Assembly (NCBI GenBank): GCA_044361315.1 | Contig: JBIKJA010000004.1 | Span: forward strand, 62,001-126,000 | Source of the DNA: Crocinitomix sp044361315 | Lineage (GTDB): Bacteria > Bacteroidota > Bacteroidia > Flavobacteriales_D > Crocinitomicaceae | DNA: 64,000 nucleotides | Direction of reading: 5' to 3' | Shown here: positions 28,188-37,005 of the stretch, piece by piece | Layout: each line of letters starts with the position of its first letter | How positions within the stretch are numbered: position 1 is the first letter of the stretch | Notes under the pieces: model-generated | Databases searched by the model: none | Seen by the model: the letters and a program-made list of their open reading frames with translations, nothing else | What the model was told of the DNA's origin: nothing | Translations under genes and position numbers: made by a program

Positions 28188-29639
28188 CTAATTTTTTATA
28201 ATTCTTTTTTGGTATAAAATATTATCGACAGTAACGGATAATACATAAATTCCTTTCGACAATTCAGATAAATTTACTTGATTGTTATCAACGTCTTTAC
28301 TGGTTACCAATTTTCCATCAAGGCCATAAATGGAAATATATCCTGTTTCAATTTCTGGTAAATAAATAATTTCTTGGAAAGGGTTGGGATAAATTTCAAT
28401 CAATTCTTTCTGTACAATTTCTTCAACGCTCGTAGTAATATCATCATATTCGATAAAATCAAACAAACCAGGGTATTCCCATAAGTAGTTGAGTTTTATC
28501 ACCAAAATATTGTGGCCTCCTGTGGCAAAAAATTCGGTGTCACACAAGAAAACAACTCCCCCATCTCTTGTTTTTGCTATTGCTTGGCCAATGTCTGTTC
28601 CTTTCTCACCATAGGTATTGGCGGTCAAATGAATTTCTGTTGCTGTCATCTTTCCAACAAAAATATCAGCAAATCCATCTAATAAATAACCATAACTTTT
28701 AGTGTGACCTACAAAATAATAATCTTGATCAAAATCACGTATTGTAATATCATTTACACCATCTGTATTTGGACTAAAATTAACGTAAACTGTATCAATT
28801 ATTTTGTTTCCAATATCGTCTGTGCGATACATCCACATGTTTTCTTTATCTAATGGATATGTATAACTTCGTGTTCCACCTAAACTATAATACCCCCCTG
28901 AGCTATAAATTGCACTAAAAAAGTCATTGAATTCTTTTCCAATCGTTTTTTCCCAACCAAAGGTGCCATCGATGTGATACTTTTGAATTAAACCGTCGAA
29001 TGTTTCAATTCCACCATCTCCTTTACCGCCACAAATTACAATTGAATCGCCATCTAAGGTCACATCAGTAAAAAAACTTGGCATTGGACCTTCTACTGTT
29101 TTTTCCCAGAGTAATTCGCCGTTTTTGTTGGTGCGAACTATATATCCACGTTGAATTCCGCCCTCAAAGCTGTATGAATCTCCAACTAAAACAAACCCAC
29201 TGTCTGCTAATTGAACCAGGGCAAAGGCTTTATCCCAATTAGTGCCTCCAAAAGTCTTTTGCCATATTGGTTCTCCCGTCGCATCAATTCGAATTAAATA
29301 GAAATCAAAACCACCAGCACCATAACTATTGGTATAACCAGCAATGGCATAGGTCGAATCGTTGGTGACCACCAATCCTTCGCCCCATTCAGAGCCTTCG
29401 CCACCATAATTTCGCGACCAACTAAATTCTCCAGCGGTGTTAAGCTTTAGTAAGTAGGCTTCGCCATTGTCTGGACCAAAACTACTTGAACTGCCAGTAA
29501 TTACATAGCCTGAATCATTGTCTTGAACAATGTCTCTTCCAAAATCATAGCCCGTATTTCCATAAGCCTTTAAAAAGACGTCGGTCTGCGCAAATCCGGC
29601 AACACTGATAAACAAACAAAAAAAGAAAATCCATTTCAT
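28188..29639 (-). CDS. Secreted beta-propeller-like protein, T9SS type A
   Basis: This 483-residue protein has a signal peptide (residues 1-17, ending AGFAQ). Residues 20-390 hold about six repeats of roughly 55 residues of the form GG-xGxDxGxxxxxxxDxGYVxxGxxxS followed by YLLKLNxxGExxWxKT. This delta-60/Kelch-like pattern should fold as a beta-propeller. Residues 410-483 form a type A sorting domain (IEIYPNPFQEIIYLPEI, SIYGLDGKLV, LSKGIYVLSVTVDN, ending KRIIKN). It is exported by T9SS to the surface or medium; the ligand is unknown. It is convergent with the Hpt gene (11 bp apart) and divergent from the membrane protein gene at 29825. Confidence 0.88.
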   Translation of the reverse strand: MKWIFFFCLFISVAGFAQTDVFLKAYGNTGYDFGRDIVQDNDSGYVITGSSSSFGPDNGEAYLLKLNTAGEFSWSRNYGGEGSEWGEGLVVTNDSTYAIAGYTNSYGAGGFDFYLIRIDATGEPIWQKTFGGTNWDKAFALVQLADSGFVLVGDSYSFEGGIQRGYIVRTNKNGELLWEKTVEGPMPSFFTDVTLDGDSIVICGGKGDGGIETFDGLIQKYHIDGTFGWEKTIGKEFNDFFSAIYSSGGYYSLGGTRSYTYPLDKENMWMYRTDDIGNKIIDTVYVNFSPNTDGVNDITIRDFDQDYYFVGHTKSYGYLLDGFADIFVGKMTATEIHLTANTYGEKGTDIGQAIAKTRDGGVVFLCDTEFFATGGHNILVIKLNYLWEYPGLFDFIEYDDITTSVEEIVQKELIEIYPNPFQEIIYLPEIETGYISIYGLDGKLVTSKDVDNNQVNLSELSKGIYVLSVTVDNILYQKRIIKN

Positions 29640-29824
29640 AATCTAAATTTAAGAATAATTTTTGTTTAGCTCTACTCTTAAACGTCGTTTTAAACGCGTT
29701 GGTTGAAAAAAGCTTGAATTTAATCGAATTAACTACAATTTGGTGCCGCTTGTCGTAATAATTCATTCCAGAACAATGGTCGAAAGTTTTTTTATTCCTA
29801 ATATTACAAGAAAAAGGTAGTCGT

Positions 29825-32110
29825 GTGAAGAATTTTTGGAAGATTAATCAAGTTGCGTTCTTGTGTTTTTTTCTGGCTTTTGGTGTACTTTTTTTCTTTT
29901 ATTCCAAGGTCTTAATGAATCCAAATGATGTGCTTTTTTCTGCAGATGGAGATGGGATTAAAAATTATTATACCTACCTCTATCAAGCAAATTATTCTAC
30001 CTCATTGGTTAATTTCACAGGGATGAATTATCCGTATTACGAACATGTCGTGTATACCGATGGTCATCCTTTTCTTGCTTTTTTAATTCGTTCGCTTGGA
30101 CTAGCTGAATATGGGATTGGTATTTTAAATTTTTTAATGTTGTTTTCATTTCCTTTCGCTTCGTTTTTCATTTTTAAAATTTTAAGACACTTCCAAATTA
30201 GCAATCTGTGGGCAGTTCTAGCAGCAATCGCATTTGCTTTTATGTCTCCGCAGATTTTTAGAATGATGGGGCATTTTTCACTTGCGTATGTTTTTGCGAT
30301 TCCAGGGCTATTTTGGTTCTTAATTAAGTACACCCAAAATAAATCCTGGAAATGGTCTGTTTTAATTGGACTTTATACCACCGTATTCTTTTTTACTCAT
30401 CCTTATTTGGGAATGATTTTATTGCTTTTTACAGCTGCCTATTGGTTAATCTGCACAATTCAAGCGAAAAATCGACGGGCAATGCTCGTGCCCCTTGTAT
30501 TACAAGTGTTTTTTCCTTTTGCTTTTTTTCAAGGCTTTATGTTACTTACTGATACGCATATCGATCGTTTATCTAATCCTGCTGGGTTCTTTCATTATTA
30601 TGCCGGATGGAAATCTTTGCTTATTCCGCATGATGGACCGTTAGGTGGAATTTTTTCGGCGTTTGAGGTGAAAATTGGCGAATGGGAAACATGGGCTTAT
30701 TTAGGCTTTCCAACAGTTGTTTTTATGGTTGTTTTGATTGTGTATACCATTAAAAACAGAAAAACAATCGAATTTAAACAACTTCTTCGATCGGAGTTAA
30801 TGCTTTTTGTAATTACTGCCTATTTAATTTTGTTGTTTTCGTTTTGTTTTCCTTTGAAATATGGTTGGCTGAGATGGATTGCTGATATTGTGAGCCCAAT
30901 TAAACAATTTAGAGTTTTGGGAAGATTTGCTTGGGTGTTTTATTATGTGATTACCATTGCAAGTGTTGTAGGATTTTATAAAGTATTCAGACAGCGAAAA
31001 CCTTTGGTATTTGATTTGATTTTTGTGGGTGCCTTTATTTTTTACGGGATGGAGTTTTATGGATTACATAAGAGGACAAGTGAAATTATTAGTCAACAAA
31101 AAAATACATTCAAGATTGAAAATGTAAACGACGATTTAAAACAAATTGTCAGCTATTTAAACAGCTCGGATTATGATGCGATTATCTTTTTACCAATGCA
31201 GCATATGTCTTCAGAAAACATAATGATTTTGGGAACAGAAGAGGCGAATAGAGATGCGATGCTCTTGAGTTATCACACCCAATTGCCAACTGTTAATTCG
31301 ATTTCTTCGCGGATGTCATTTTCGGAATCCGTTAAAGTCAACAATTTTTTTGCGCCTGAATTCATTGAAAAGGAGTTTGTTTATGATTTACCCGAGGAGG
31401 ATAAAATTGTAATCGTAAAAAATAAAGATGGGCTAAAGTTACAGGAGCTAAGGTTAGTTTGGTGCTCCGAAAAAATAATGGAAAACGAAACCTATGTGGT
31501 TTATCATTTTGATAGAAAAAAATACAATACCCCTTATTATTTTAATAAAGTAGTCGAGAATGAATCAGTTGCAACTGTTTCGGTTGGTCAAGGATGGAAG
31601 TCGGATACGACTAGCTGGTTTTATTATGACGGATTCGATAAAAACACATTAGCATTGGAGCCTAAAGAAATTTTTGCAGGCTCGGGTGCTTTAAAAGATG
31701 CCAAGAACGGAGGAAATGAATTGGTAAAACTGAGTAAATCGCAATTACCGCCTGGCGATTATAGTGTTAAATTTTGGTTTTATTTAAAAGAAGACAGGCC
31801 TGATTTGACAGCGATTTGTCAAACATATTCTGAAAAATTAGATAGCACGATTTGGATTGCTCAATTTGATATGCGACAACCGAATTTAATCGTACAAGAT
31901 TGGTGTTTAATTGAAATGGATTTCACGATCGGCTCAGACTTCGATGAATTTAAAGTCTTTTTAAGTGGAAATGGTAATGGCGCCCCTTTTATTGTGGACG
32001 AACTTTTAATCCAGCCCCAAGGGACTAATTTGTTTAGACGCGAAACACGTCAGAATGAAGAATTTATAGTGTATAATAATTATTGGATAAACGTGAATTC
32101 GTTTAACTGA
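29825..32110 (+). CDS. Multi-pass membrane glycosyltransferase-like protein (GT-C type)
   Basis: This 761-residue protein has one N-terminal membrane helix (FLCFFLAFGVLFFFYSKV) followed by an acidic loop (SADGDGIKNYYTYLYQ, with NYPYYEHVVYTDGHP). It then has about ten more helices to residue 410, and a soluble C-terminal domain of about 340 residues that ends in a jelly-roll-like region (PPGDYSVKFWFYLKED). The layout resembles GT-C transferases such as YfhO/DUF6311-type proteins, which use lipid-linked sugars at the periplasmic face. Donor and acceptor are unknown. The start is GTG with AAAAGG upstream; no better in-frame ATG precedes it. Its stop overlaps a remnant on the other strand by a few bases. 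Confidence 0.7.
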   Translation: MKNFWKINQVAFLCFFLAFGVLFFFYSKVLMNPNDVLFSADGDGIKNYYTYLYQANYSTSLVNFTGMNYPYYEHVVYTDGHPFLAFLIRSLGLAEYGIGILNFLMLFSFPFASFFIFKILRHFQISNLWAVLAAIAFAFMSPQIFRMMGHFSLAYVFAIPGLFWFLIKYTQNKSWKWSVLIGLYTTVFFFTHPYLGMILLLFTAAYWLICTIQAKNRRAMLVPLVLQVFFPFAFFQGFMLLTDTHIDRLSNPAGFFHYYAGWKSLLIPHDGPLGGIFSAFEVKIGEWETWAYLGFPTVVFMVVLIVYTIKNRKTIEFKQLLRSELMLFVITAYLILLFSFCFPLKYGWLRWIADIVSPIKQFRVLGRFAWVFYYVITIASVVGFYKVFRQRKPLVFDLIFVGAFIFYGMEFYGLHKRTSEIISQQKNTFKIENVNDDLKQIVSYLNSSDYDAIIFLPMQHMSSENIMILGTEEANRDAMLLSYHTQLPTVNSISSRMSFSESVKVNNFFAPEFIEKEFVYDLPEEDKIVIVKNKDGLKLQELRLVWCSEKIMENETYVVYHFDRKKYNTPYYFNKVVENESVATVSVGQGWKSDTTSWFYYDGFDKNTLALEPKEIFAGSGALKDAKNGGNELVKLSKSQLPPGDYSVKFWFYLKEDRPDLTAICQTYSEKLDSTIWIAQFDMRQPNLIVQDWCLIEMDFTIGSDFDEFKVFLSGNGNGAPFIVDELLIQPQGTNLFRRETRQNEEFIVYNNYWINVNSFN

Positions 32111-32192
32111 TCACCACATAGTCTTGAATTTCTTGACCAAAGATTAATTCTTTAACTGCTTGTAGCTTTGATAATTCCGATTCGCTCGCCAT
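32103..32192 (-). pseudogene. Remnant: 5' end of a truncated gene (29 codons)
   Basis: An ATG at 32192 opens a 29-codon frame whose start, MASESELSKLQAVKELIFG, reads like a real amphipathic N-terminus. It then runs out after QEIQDY into a stop inside the 3' end of the membrane-protein gene. A Bacteroidetes -7 box, TATATTTG on the minus strand (32224-32231), lies about 32 bp upstream, so promoter and start survive while the body is gone. The N-terminus resembles that of a family of long Bacteroidetes/cyanobacterial OmpA-type proteins, from memory only. It could instead be a genuine small protein. Confidence 0.45.
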
Positions 32193-32223
32193 ATATGTTT
32201 ATTATTAGGATTGAAGATATAGG

Positions 32224-32231
32224 CAAATATA
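32224..32231 (-). promoter_or_regulatory. Bacteroidetes -7 box upstream of the truncated 29-codon frame
   Basis: Minus-strand TATATTTG is an exact TAnnTTTG match about 32 bp before the ATG at 32192. No well-spaced TTTG was found upstream. Confidence 0.4.
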
Positions 32232-32330
32232 AGAAAACTTGGCATTCTAAATAGCTGAAAAATAGTTTAGCCACTTATTTTCAACGGAAAACCGTTGTAT
32301 AAATGATAAAATTTAGTCAATTAATCAACA

Positions 32331-32753
32331 CTATGGTTTAGGCTGGACGCGTTGTCTTGGAACAAGGATGGATAAGCCCCGACTAATTGTGCTTTCTCGG
32401 GCGAGTGATAAATCTTCTTCTGAGGCTGAATTTTGACTAAACATAAATTCATAGACAGGCGGGCTGTATGTGGCTTCAGCAACGTTTTTATCAATGGTTA
32501 AAGAAGAAGGGAAGAATGCCATTACTTGTTTTTTGGCGATTGAGGCTCTCGCCAATAATTTTGTTTCCAAATTAGCCGTTAATTCTGAACTAATTTGTGA
32601 ACGTAATGCAAGGTTAGACGTGCTAAATTGATGGTCTGCAGCACGCTGATATAGTCGTCCAATCTCGGTTGTTTCAGCATCTAAAGACGATGCCCGGTAG
32701 ACCACCAACGCCGTCAATAAAAGCGCTCCATATGTAGATGTTTCTCGCAACAT
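32331..32753 (-). CDS. Hypothetical protein, unrecognised
   Basis: This 140-residue protein starts at ATG 32753 (an in-frame TTG at 32780 would add 9). The N-terminus has a weakly hydrophobic stretch (YGALLLTALVVYRA) that could be a signal or membrane segment. The rest is helical and Ser/Ala-rich (SQISSELTANLETKLLARAS), ending in a basic tail RQRVQPKP. Codon use is sensible and the frame is open throughout. I recognise no family. It is isolated, 196 bp downstream (in its own direction) of the UspA gene and separated from it by a terminator. Confidence 0.5.
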   Translation of the reverse strand: MLRETSTYGALLLTALVVYRASSLDAETTEIGRLYQRAADHQFSTSNLALRSQISSELTANLETKLLARASIAKKQVMAFFPSSLTIDKNVAEATYSPPVYEFMFSQNSASEEDLSLARESTISRGLSILVPRQRVQPKP

Positions 32754-32899
32754 AGCTAATCTTAAACCATTTTTAACCAATTTACTATCAAATTATGCAA
32801 TTCTTGTTGTTAAGCAATGCGTTATCGATAAAATCGCCTGCTATTTCGACAAGAATTTTAAAAACTCAAATAAAAAAGTCTTTTGGTTAGATATAGAAC

Positions 32900-32922
32900 A
32901 AAAAAAGGGGGAAAATCCCCCT
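32900..32922 (-). terminator. Rho-independent terminator after the UspA gene
   Basis: On the minus strand AGGGGGA-TTT-TCCCCCT (32906-32922) is followed by seven T residues. It lies 27 bp after the stop of the universal stress protein gene. The stem is strong. Confidence 0.85.
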
Positions 32923-32948
32923 CTTATACTTTTATAGTTGCCTAAATA

Positions 32949-33782
32949 TTATGTAAAAATTGCTTGATATGTATTTGTCGCGTTGATTGGATTTACTACT
33001 AAAACTGGAATTTTAGCTTCGTTGGTAATCATATACTGCTCATGTGATGCTCCAAAAACCCCTAAAATTTGATTTTTTTGAATATTCATGATCGCAATCA
33101 AATCTGCATTTACTTTCACCGCATGTTCAACAACTTCTTTATCAAAATCTTTAGAAGGAGCTAAGGTTGTTGTGATACCAATTTCGCGTTCACCGAAAAA
33201 TTTATTTGCGAAAATGATGTTTGCTTTTACCGTTTGGATCAGGTATTCATCAGTTTCATCTGGAATGATAACATGAACGCGTGAATTGAAATATTTGGCC
33301 ATATTAGCCACCAATGTCAATTTTTGTTTTGTTTCTTTATGTAAGTCCAAAGGGACAACAATATCGTCATATCCTGACTTATTGATTCTTGCTTCTTGTA
33401 CGATGATAAACGGCGTAGTAGAATTTGTAACTACTTTAAGTGCGTGACTTCCTGTAATGTGCTGCCATCCATGAGCACCGTGAGTACCCATAAAGATTAA
33501 TTCAGCACCAATTTCTAAGGCGAGTTCTGCAATATCATCATAAATATTTCCTACTCGGACATGCTTAAATAGATCTACTTTTTCGGAGTTCGTAACAGAT
33601 TTCGCTTTGTCAATCGCTAAAGCCAGTTTTTCTTGAGTCTCCGTAATTGCCTCTTTTTTTGTTACAAGATGCAATAAATGCACGTCTGCACCAATTACTT
33701 GAGCGGTAATCATCGCATGCTCAACTGCACTCTCTGAAACTTCACTAAAGTCAAACGGCACAATAAATTTTTTCTTGGTCAT
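32949..33782 (-). CDS. Tandem universal stress protein (two UspA domains)
   Basis: This 277-residue protein has two UspA domains. The first (residues 1-140) begins KKFIVPFDFSEVSESAVEHA and ends with MGTHGAHGWQHITGSHALKV, close to the ATP-binding Gly-rich loop of the family, then TTPFIIVQE. The second (residues 145-277) begins YDDIVVPLDLHKETKQ, ends IPVLVVNP and has a weaker loop (GVFGASHEQYMIT). It is cytoplasmic and probably involved in stress survival. It stands alone with its own promoter elements and a strong terminator. Confidence 0.93.
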   Translation of the reverse strand: MTKKKFIVPFDFSEVSESAVEHAMITAQVIGADVHLLHLVTKKEAITETQEKLALAIDKAKSVTNSEKVDLFKHVRVGNIYDDIAELALEIGAELIFMGTHGAHGWQHITGSHALKVVTNSTTPFIIVQEARINKSGYDDIVVPLDLHKETKQKLTLVANMAKYFNSRVHVIIPDETDEYLIQTVKANIIFANKFFGEREIGITTTLAPSKDFDKEVVEHAVKVNADLIAIMNIQKNQILGVFGASHEQYMITNEAKIPVLVVNPINATNTYQAIFT

Positions 33783-33788
33783 AGTTTA

Positions 33789-33824
33789 CAAATTTATTAT
33801 GAAATTAATCATTACACAAAGTTA
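33789..33824 (-). promoter_or_regulatory. Promoter elements upstream of the UspA gene
   Basis: On the minus strand TAACTTTG (33817-33824) and TAAATTTG (33789-33796) both match the -7 consensus. The TTTG of the first lies 20 bp before the second, so it could also be the -33 box for it. The downstream box is only 6 bp from the ATG, which would give an almost leaderless mRNA. The upstream box is the likelier promoter. Confidence 0.55.
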
Positions 33825-34029
33825 TGTTTTTTAAGTAGCTAAGCGATATAATTTTGGATTAATTATTGGATTTTTGATTATTATCAGCTCCCTTTTTTCA
33901 AGATTATAGGTTAAACCTAGATTTTTCAAAGCTAAAATGATTTTAGTCATATTAAATTTAAGCGATAATTAGGTGTTAAATACCGTCAATTTAAAAAGAA
34001 TTCCAAACGATTGTTGATATTTAGCTAAT

Positions 34030-34950
34030 TTAACCAGTCAATGATCCCAATTTGTTTGGGTTCGTTTTTTTTCGTTTTAAATAGGCATTTATAAAAATTG
34101 ATCCAAGAATAATTGCCGTGCCAATATAAAATCCGGCTGACATCTTTTCAGGAGTTTCTCTTCTAAACCAACCTAAAATTAATACGATTAAAATGGAATA
34201 AATTGGTTCCATATTCAAACTCATACTGACTGTAAAAGGAGACAAAAACTTCATTAGCCAAACGCAAACTAAAAAAGCAACAGTGGTGCAAATTAATCCT
34301 AAAATCATCAAATAAATCGAATCTTGTGGCGTCACATTCATTAATTGACTATTAATTTTACCACTCACAAGTAAAACGACAAACATCAACATAAATCCAC
34401 CAAGCATTTCGTACTTCGTAATTTCGAATGTCGAAACTGTTTTGACATATTTGCCATTCAAGACATTAAATAAGGAGGCGCAAAAGGCCGAGCTTAATCC
34501 TACTAAAATTCCGGCAATGTATTTACTTTCAAATCCGATAATTAAACTGATTCCCAAAATAATCGCAAAACTTAAAAAAAATTCTGAACTTAAAAACTTC
34601 CTAGAAAAGATTATCGGTTCCAAAATAGCGGTAAAGAGTGTCGCACTTGAAAGACATACTACGGCAATTGAGACATTGCTAATTTTAATGGAATGAAAAA
34701 AGGTAAACCAATGCAACCCAACAATGGCACCAGTTAACATAAGCGGCAACACCTGACGAAAATTTAAACCATTTTTAGTTCGAATGAAGAAGCCCAAAAT
34801 GAAAAGAGAAATGAACGCAATAGCGGTTCGAAAAAAAACAATTTTATTTGCCTCTAACTTAATTTCCTCGCCTAAAATTGCTGTAAATCCCCAAATAAAT
34901 ACGGTTAGATTGAGAATTAAATAATAGGTAAATTTTCCTTTTTTTTCCAT
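34030..34950 (-). CDS. EamA/DMT-superfamily transporter
   Basis: This 306-residue inner-membrane protein has ten predicted helices in two EamA repeats (residues about 10-140 and 155-290). The first starts LNLTVFIWGFTAILGEEI and has the family's HWFTFFHSIKISNVS segment. The second ends AGFYIGTAIILGSIFINAYL. The C-terminus is basic (KRKKTNPNKLG). DMT transporters usually export metabolites or amino acids; the substrate is not predictable. It is a single gene, 137 bp downstream of the coiled-coil protein gene, in the same orientation. Confidence 0.92.
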   Translation of the reverse strand: MEKKGKFTYYLILNLTVFIWGFTAILGEEIKLEANKIVFFRTAIAFISLFILGFFIRTKNGLNFRQVLPLMLTGAIVGLHWFTFFHSIKISNVSIAVVCLSSATLFTAILEPIIFSRKFLSSEFFLSFAIILGISLIIGFESKYIAGILVGLSSAFCASLFNVLNGKYVKTVSTFEITKYEMLGGFMLMFVVLLVSGKINSQLMNVTPQDSIYLMILGLICTTVAFLVCVWLMKFLSPFTVSMSLNMEPIYSILIVLILGWFRRETPEKMSAGFYIGTAIILGSIFINAYLKRKKTNPNKLGSLTG

Positions 34951-35087
34951 CTATGTGCCACTCAAAATCTTTTCGAAATTGGATCAACTTCTTTTTTCAA
35001 AAATTTAGTCAGCGGTGAAAGCTGTGTTGCCATAATGTGAATGAATATCATTAAATGGTGAGTGCTTTCAGATGAATAAATAATCAT

Positions 35088-35744
35088 TTATTTAATAGCT
35101 TCCTTTTTTTGTTCAACAGCCTTTAATTTTTCTTCTTGGGCAGTGATTTCTCCTTTTTTCGTTTCCTGATTGGTTTTAGCAACTTCTATTGCTTTTTCAT
35201 TTTCAGAAATTCGCTTTTTGTAATCTTCGATTTCTTTTTCCAATTTTGCTTGTTCCGCCAATAAATCTTCTAATTCTTTCTGGCGATCCTTCAACGCTTT
35301 TTCTTCTAGTTTTACTTCTTCACCAACCGCATTTTTTGCCACGTTGATTCCTAAATTATGTAACCGCGTATTCATTACTTTTGCTTGAGCGCTATGATCA
35401 TTCGAATTTAAATAAGCACCACCCAAATCAATGGTAACTGATAAAAAAGCACCGCCCGCAGGATTTGCTTCTAATTTGGCGTAAACATCAAATGTGTTTT
35501 TCCCCATCTCTTTTAATTTACAGTCATCGGCAAAAATAAAATCTCCATCTTTCACTTTCCCATCCCAGCCTTTTAACTCGTCTTTTACCGATTTTTCTAG
35601 TTCTTTCATTTTGCCATAAGGAATCGAAACATAAAAACCGTCACGGTTAGTTCCATCCACATTTACCTTCTTTTCATCCACAGATACTTGCGAAAACCCA
35701 CTAAAGGCAATAAACATAGTTAATAAAACATGTAATTTTCTCAT
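35088..35744 (-). CDS. Exported coiled-coil protein of unknown function
   Basis: This 218-residue protein has a signal peptide (residues 1-18, ending SGFSQ). Residues 20-140 are a small alpha/beta domain with VNVDGTNRDGFYVSIPYGKM and a Gly-rich AGGAFLSVTIDLGGAYL strand pair. Residues 145-218 form a long charged coiled coil (EEKALKDRQKELEDLLAEQ onward) ending in Lys-rich helix. It has no membrane segment, so it is probably periplasmic. Similar exported proteins are common in Flavobacteriales but unassigned. It is divergent from holB (130 bp). Confidence 0.75.
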   Translation of the reverse strand: MRKLHVLLTMFIAFSGFSQVSVDEKKVNVDGTNRDGFYVSIPYGKMKELEKSVKDELKGWDGKVKDGDFIFADDCKLKEMGKNTFDVYAKLEANPAGGAFLSVTIDLGGAYLNSNDHSAQAKVMNTRLHNLGINVAKNAVGEEVKLEEKALKDRQKELEDLLAEQAKLEKEIEDYKKRISENEKAIEVAKTNQETKKGEITAQEEKLKAVEQKKEAIK

Positions 35745-35874
35745 TTTTATTTAATTTAAAAGTTAAAACACTAGGAGCTATTTGCGCTTCTCGAAAAAGA
35801 GATTTCCTCAAATTTACAAAATTCTATGGAATAACTCAAATTACATACTCTGATTATGATTATTTTTACCAATT

Positions 35875-37005
35875 ATGTTATTTAAGGAAGTTGTAGGTAA
35901 TCAAGAAACAAAAAAAGCCCTGATTCAACAAGTTGAAAGTGGAAGGATCAGTCATGCCCAATTATTTTTAGGCCCCGAAGGTTCTGGAAAATTGGCCATG
36001 GCCATTGCGTATAGTCAATATTTGATGTGTGATGCACCGACAGCAACAGATTCTTGCGATGAATGTCCTAATTGTTTTAAAATGAAATCGCTGACTCACC
36101 CCGATTTGCATTTTGCTTTTCCTGTGGTGGCCAACAAAACAGCTAAAATAGGTTCGTCTGTTGATCGAATTAAAGAATGGAATTCCTTAATTTTAAAAAA
36201 CACCTATTTTGGTTTAAACCAATGGCAAGAGGAATTGGATGAAATGGGAAAAAATGCTTCGATCGCGGTAGAAGAGAGTCGGTTAATTCTTAAAAGACTT
36301 TCGCTAAAATCCTACAGTGGTAAGTATAAAATAATGATCATTTGGCTGCCTGAAAAAATGAATACCCAAGCAGCAAATAAATTGTTAAAAATCCTCGAAG
36401 AACCGCCAGAACATACTGTTTTTTTTCTGATTTGCAATAATTCAGAAGGGATGTTGCCAACAATTTTATCTCGGACTCAAATCATAAGGTTTCCTGCATT
36501 GAAGGTTTCTGAGGTAAGTAATTTTTTGACGAATCGATATCATATCGAAGCTTCAATTGCAGAGTCTGCTGCAACTCTCAGTCAGGGTAATTTGAATGAA
36601 GCCATGCAACTATTGCAAGGAGCTAAATCTCAAAATCTATTTTTTGATTTATTTGTAAAAATGATGCGAGCGGCGTATACAGCAAATCCAATCGAACTGA
36701 TGGATATTAGTGATGAAGCGGCTAGTTTGGACAAAGAAAATCAAAAGAATTTCGTGAAGTATGGCTTGCACCTTTTCAGAGAAAGTATTATTTTAAATTA
36801 TATGAAGGGTGAATTGCTTAATTTAAGAGCAGAAGAACGAAAATTTCTTGAAAAATTTGCGCGCTTTATTAATAACCAAAACATTTCGGATTTATTAAGC
36901 GAATTTAACGACGCTTATTATCACCTCGAACGTAATGCGAATTCAAAAATATTATTTTCGGATTTGTTGATCAAATTGACAAAACTCATTAAAAAAGGAA
37001 TTTAA
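35875..37005 (+). CDS. holB: DNA polymerase III delta' subunit
   Basis: This 376-residue clamp-loader subunit of the AAA+ fold has a Walker A-like GPEGSGKLA near residues 31-39. A zinc module has Cys residues in MCDAPTATDSCDECPNC, then HPDLHFAFPV. It also has ANKLLKILEEPPEHTVFFL and the LSRTQIIRFP sensor/SRC region. Delta' is catalytically inactive in the clamp loader. It is first of a likely operon: its stop TAA overlaps the next ATG (TAATG). A holB-ricT-gldH order is common in Bacteroidetes, which supports the assignment. Confidence 0.94.
   Translation: MLFKEVVGNQETKKALIQQVESGRISHAQLFLGPEGSGKLAMAIAYSQYLMCDAPTATDSCDECPNCFKMKSLTHPDLHFAFPVVANKTAKIGSSVDRIKEWNSLILKNTYFGLNQWQEELDEMGKNASIAVEESRLILKRLSLKSYSGKYKIMIIWLPEKMNTQAANKLLKILEEPPEHTVFFLICNNSEGMLPTILSRTQIIRFPALKVSEVSNFLTNRYHIEASIAESAATLSQGNLNEAMQLLQGAKSQNLFFDLFVKMMRAAYTANPIELMDISDEAASLDKENQKNFVKYGLHLFRESIILNYMKGELLNLRAEERKFLEKFARFINNQNISDLLSEFNDAYYHLERNANSKILFSDLLIKLTKLIKKGI

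Noticed and set aside
32282..32297. CAACGG-AAAA-CCGTTG inverted repeat downstream of the orphan gene
   Set aside because: Only 6 bp and no T-run on either strand; could occur by chance.
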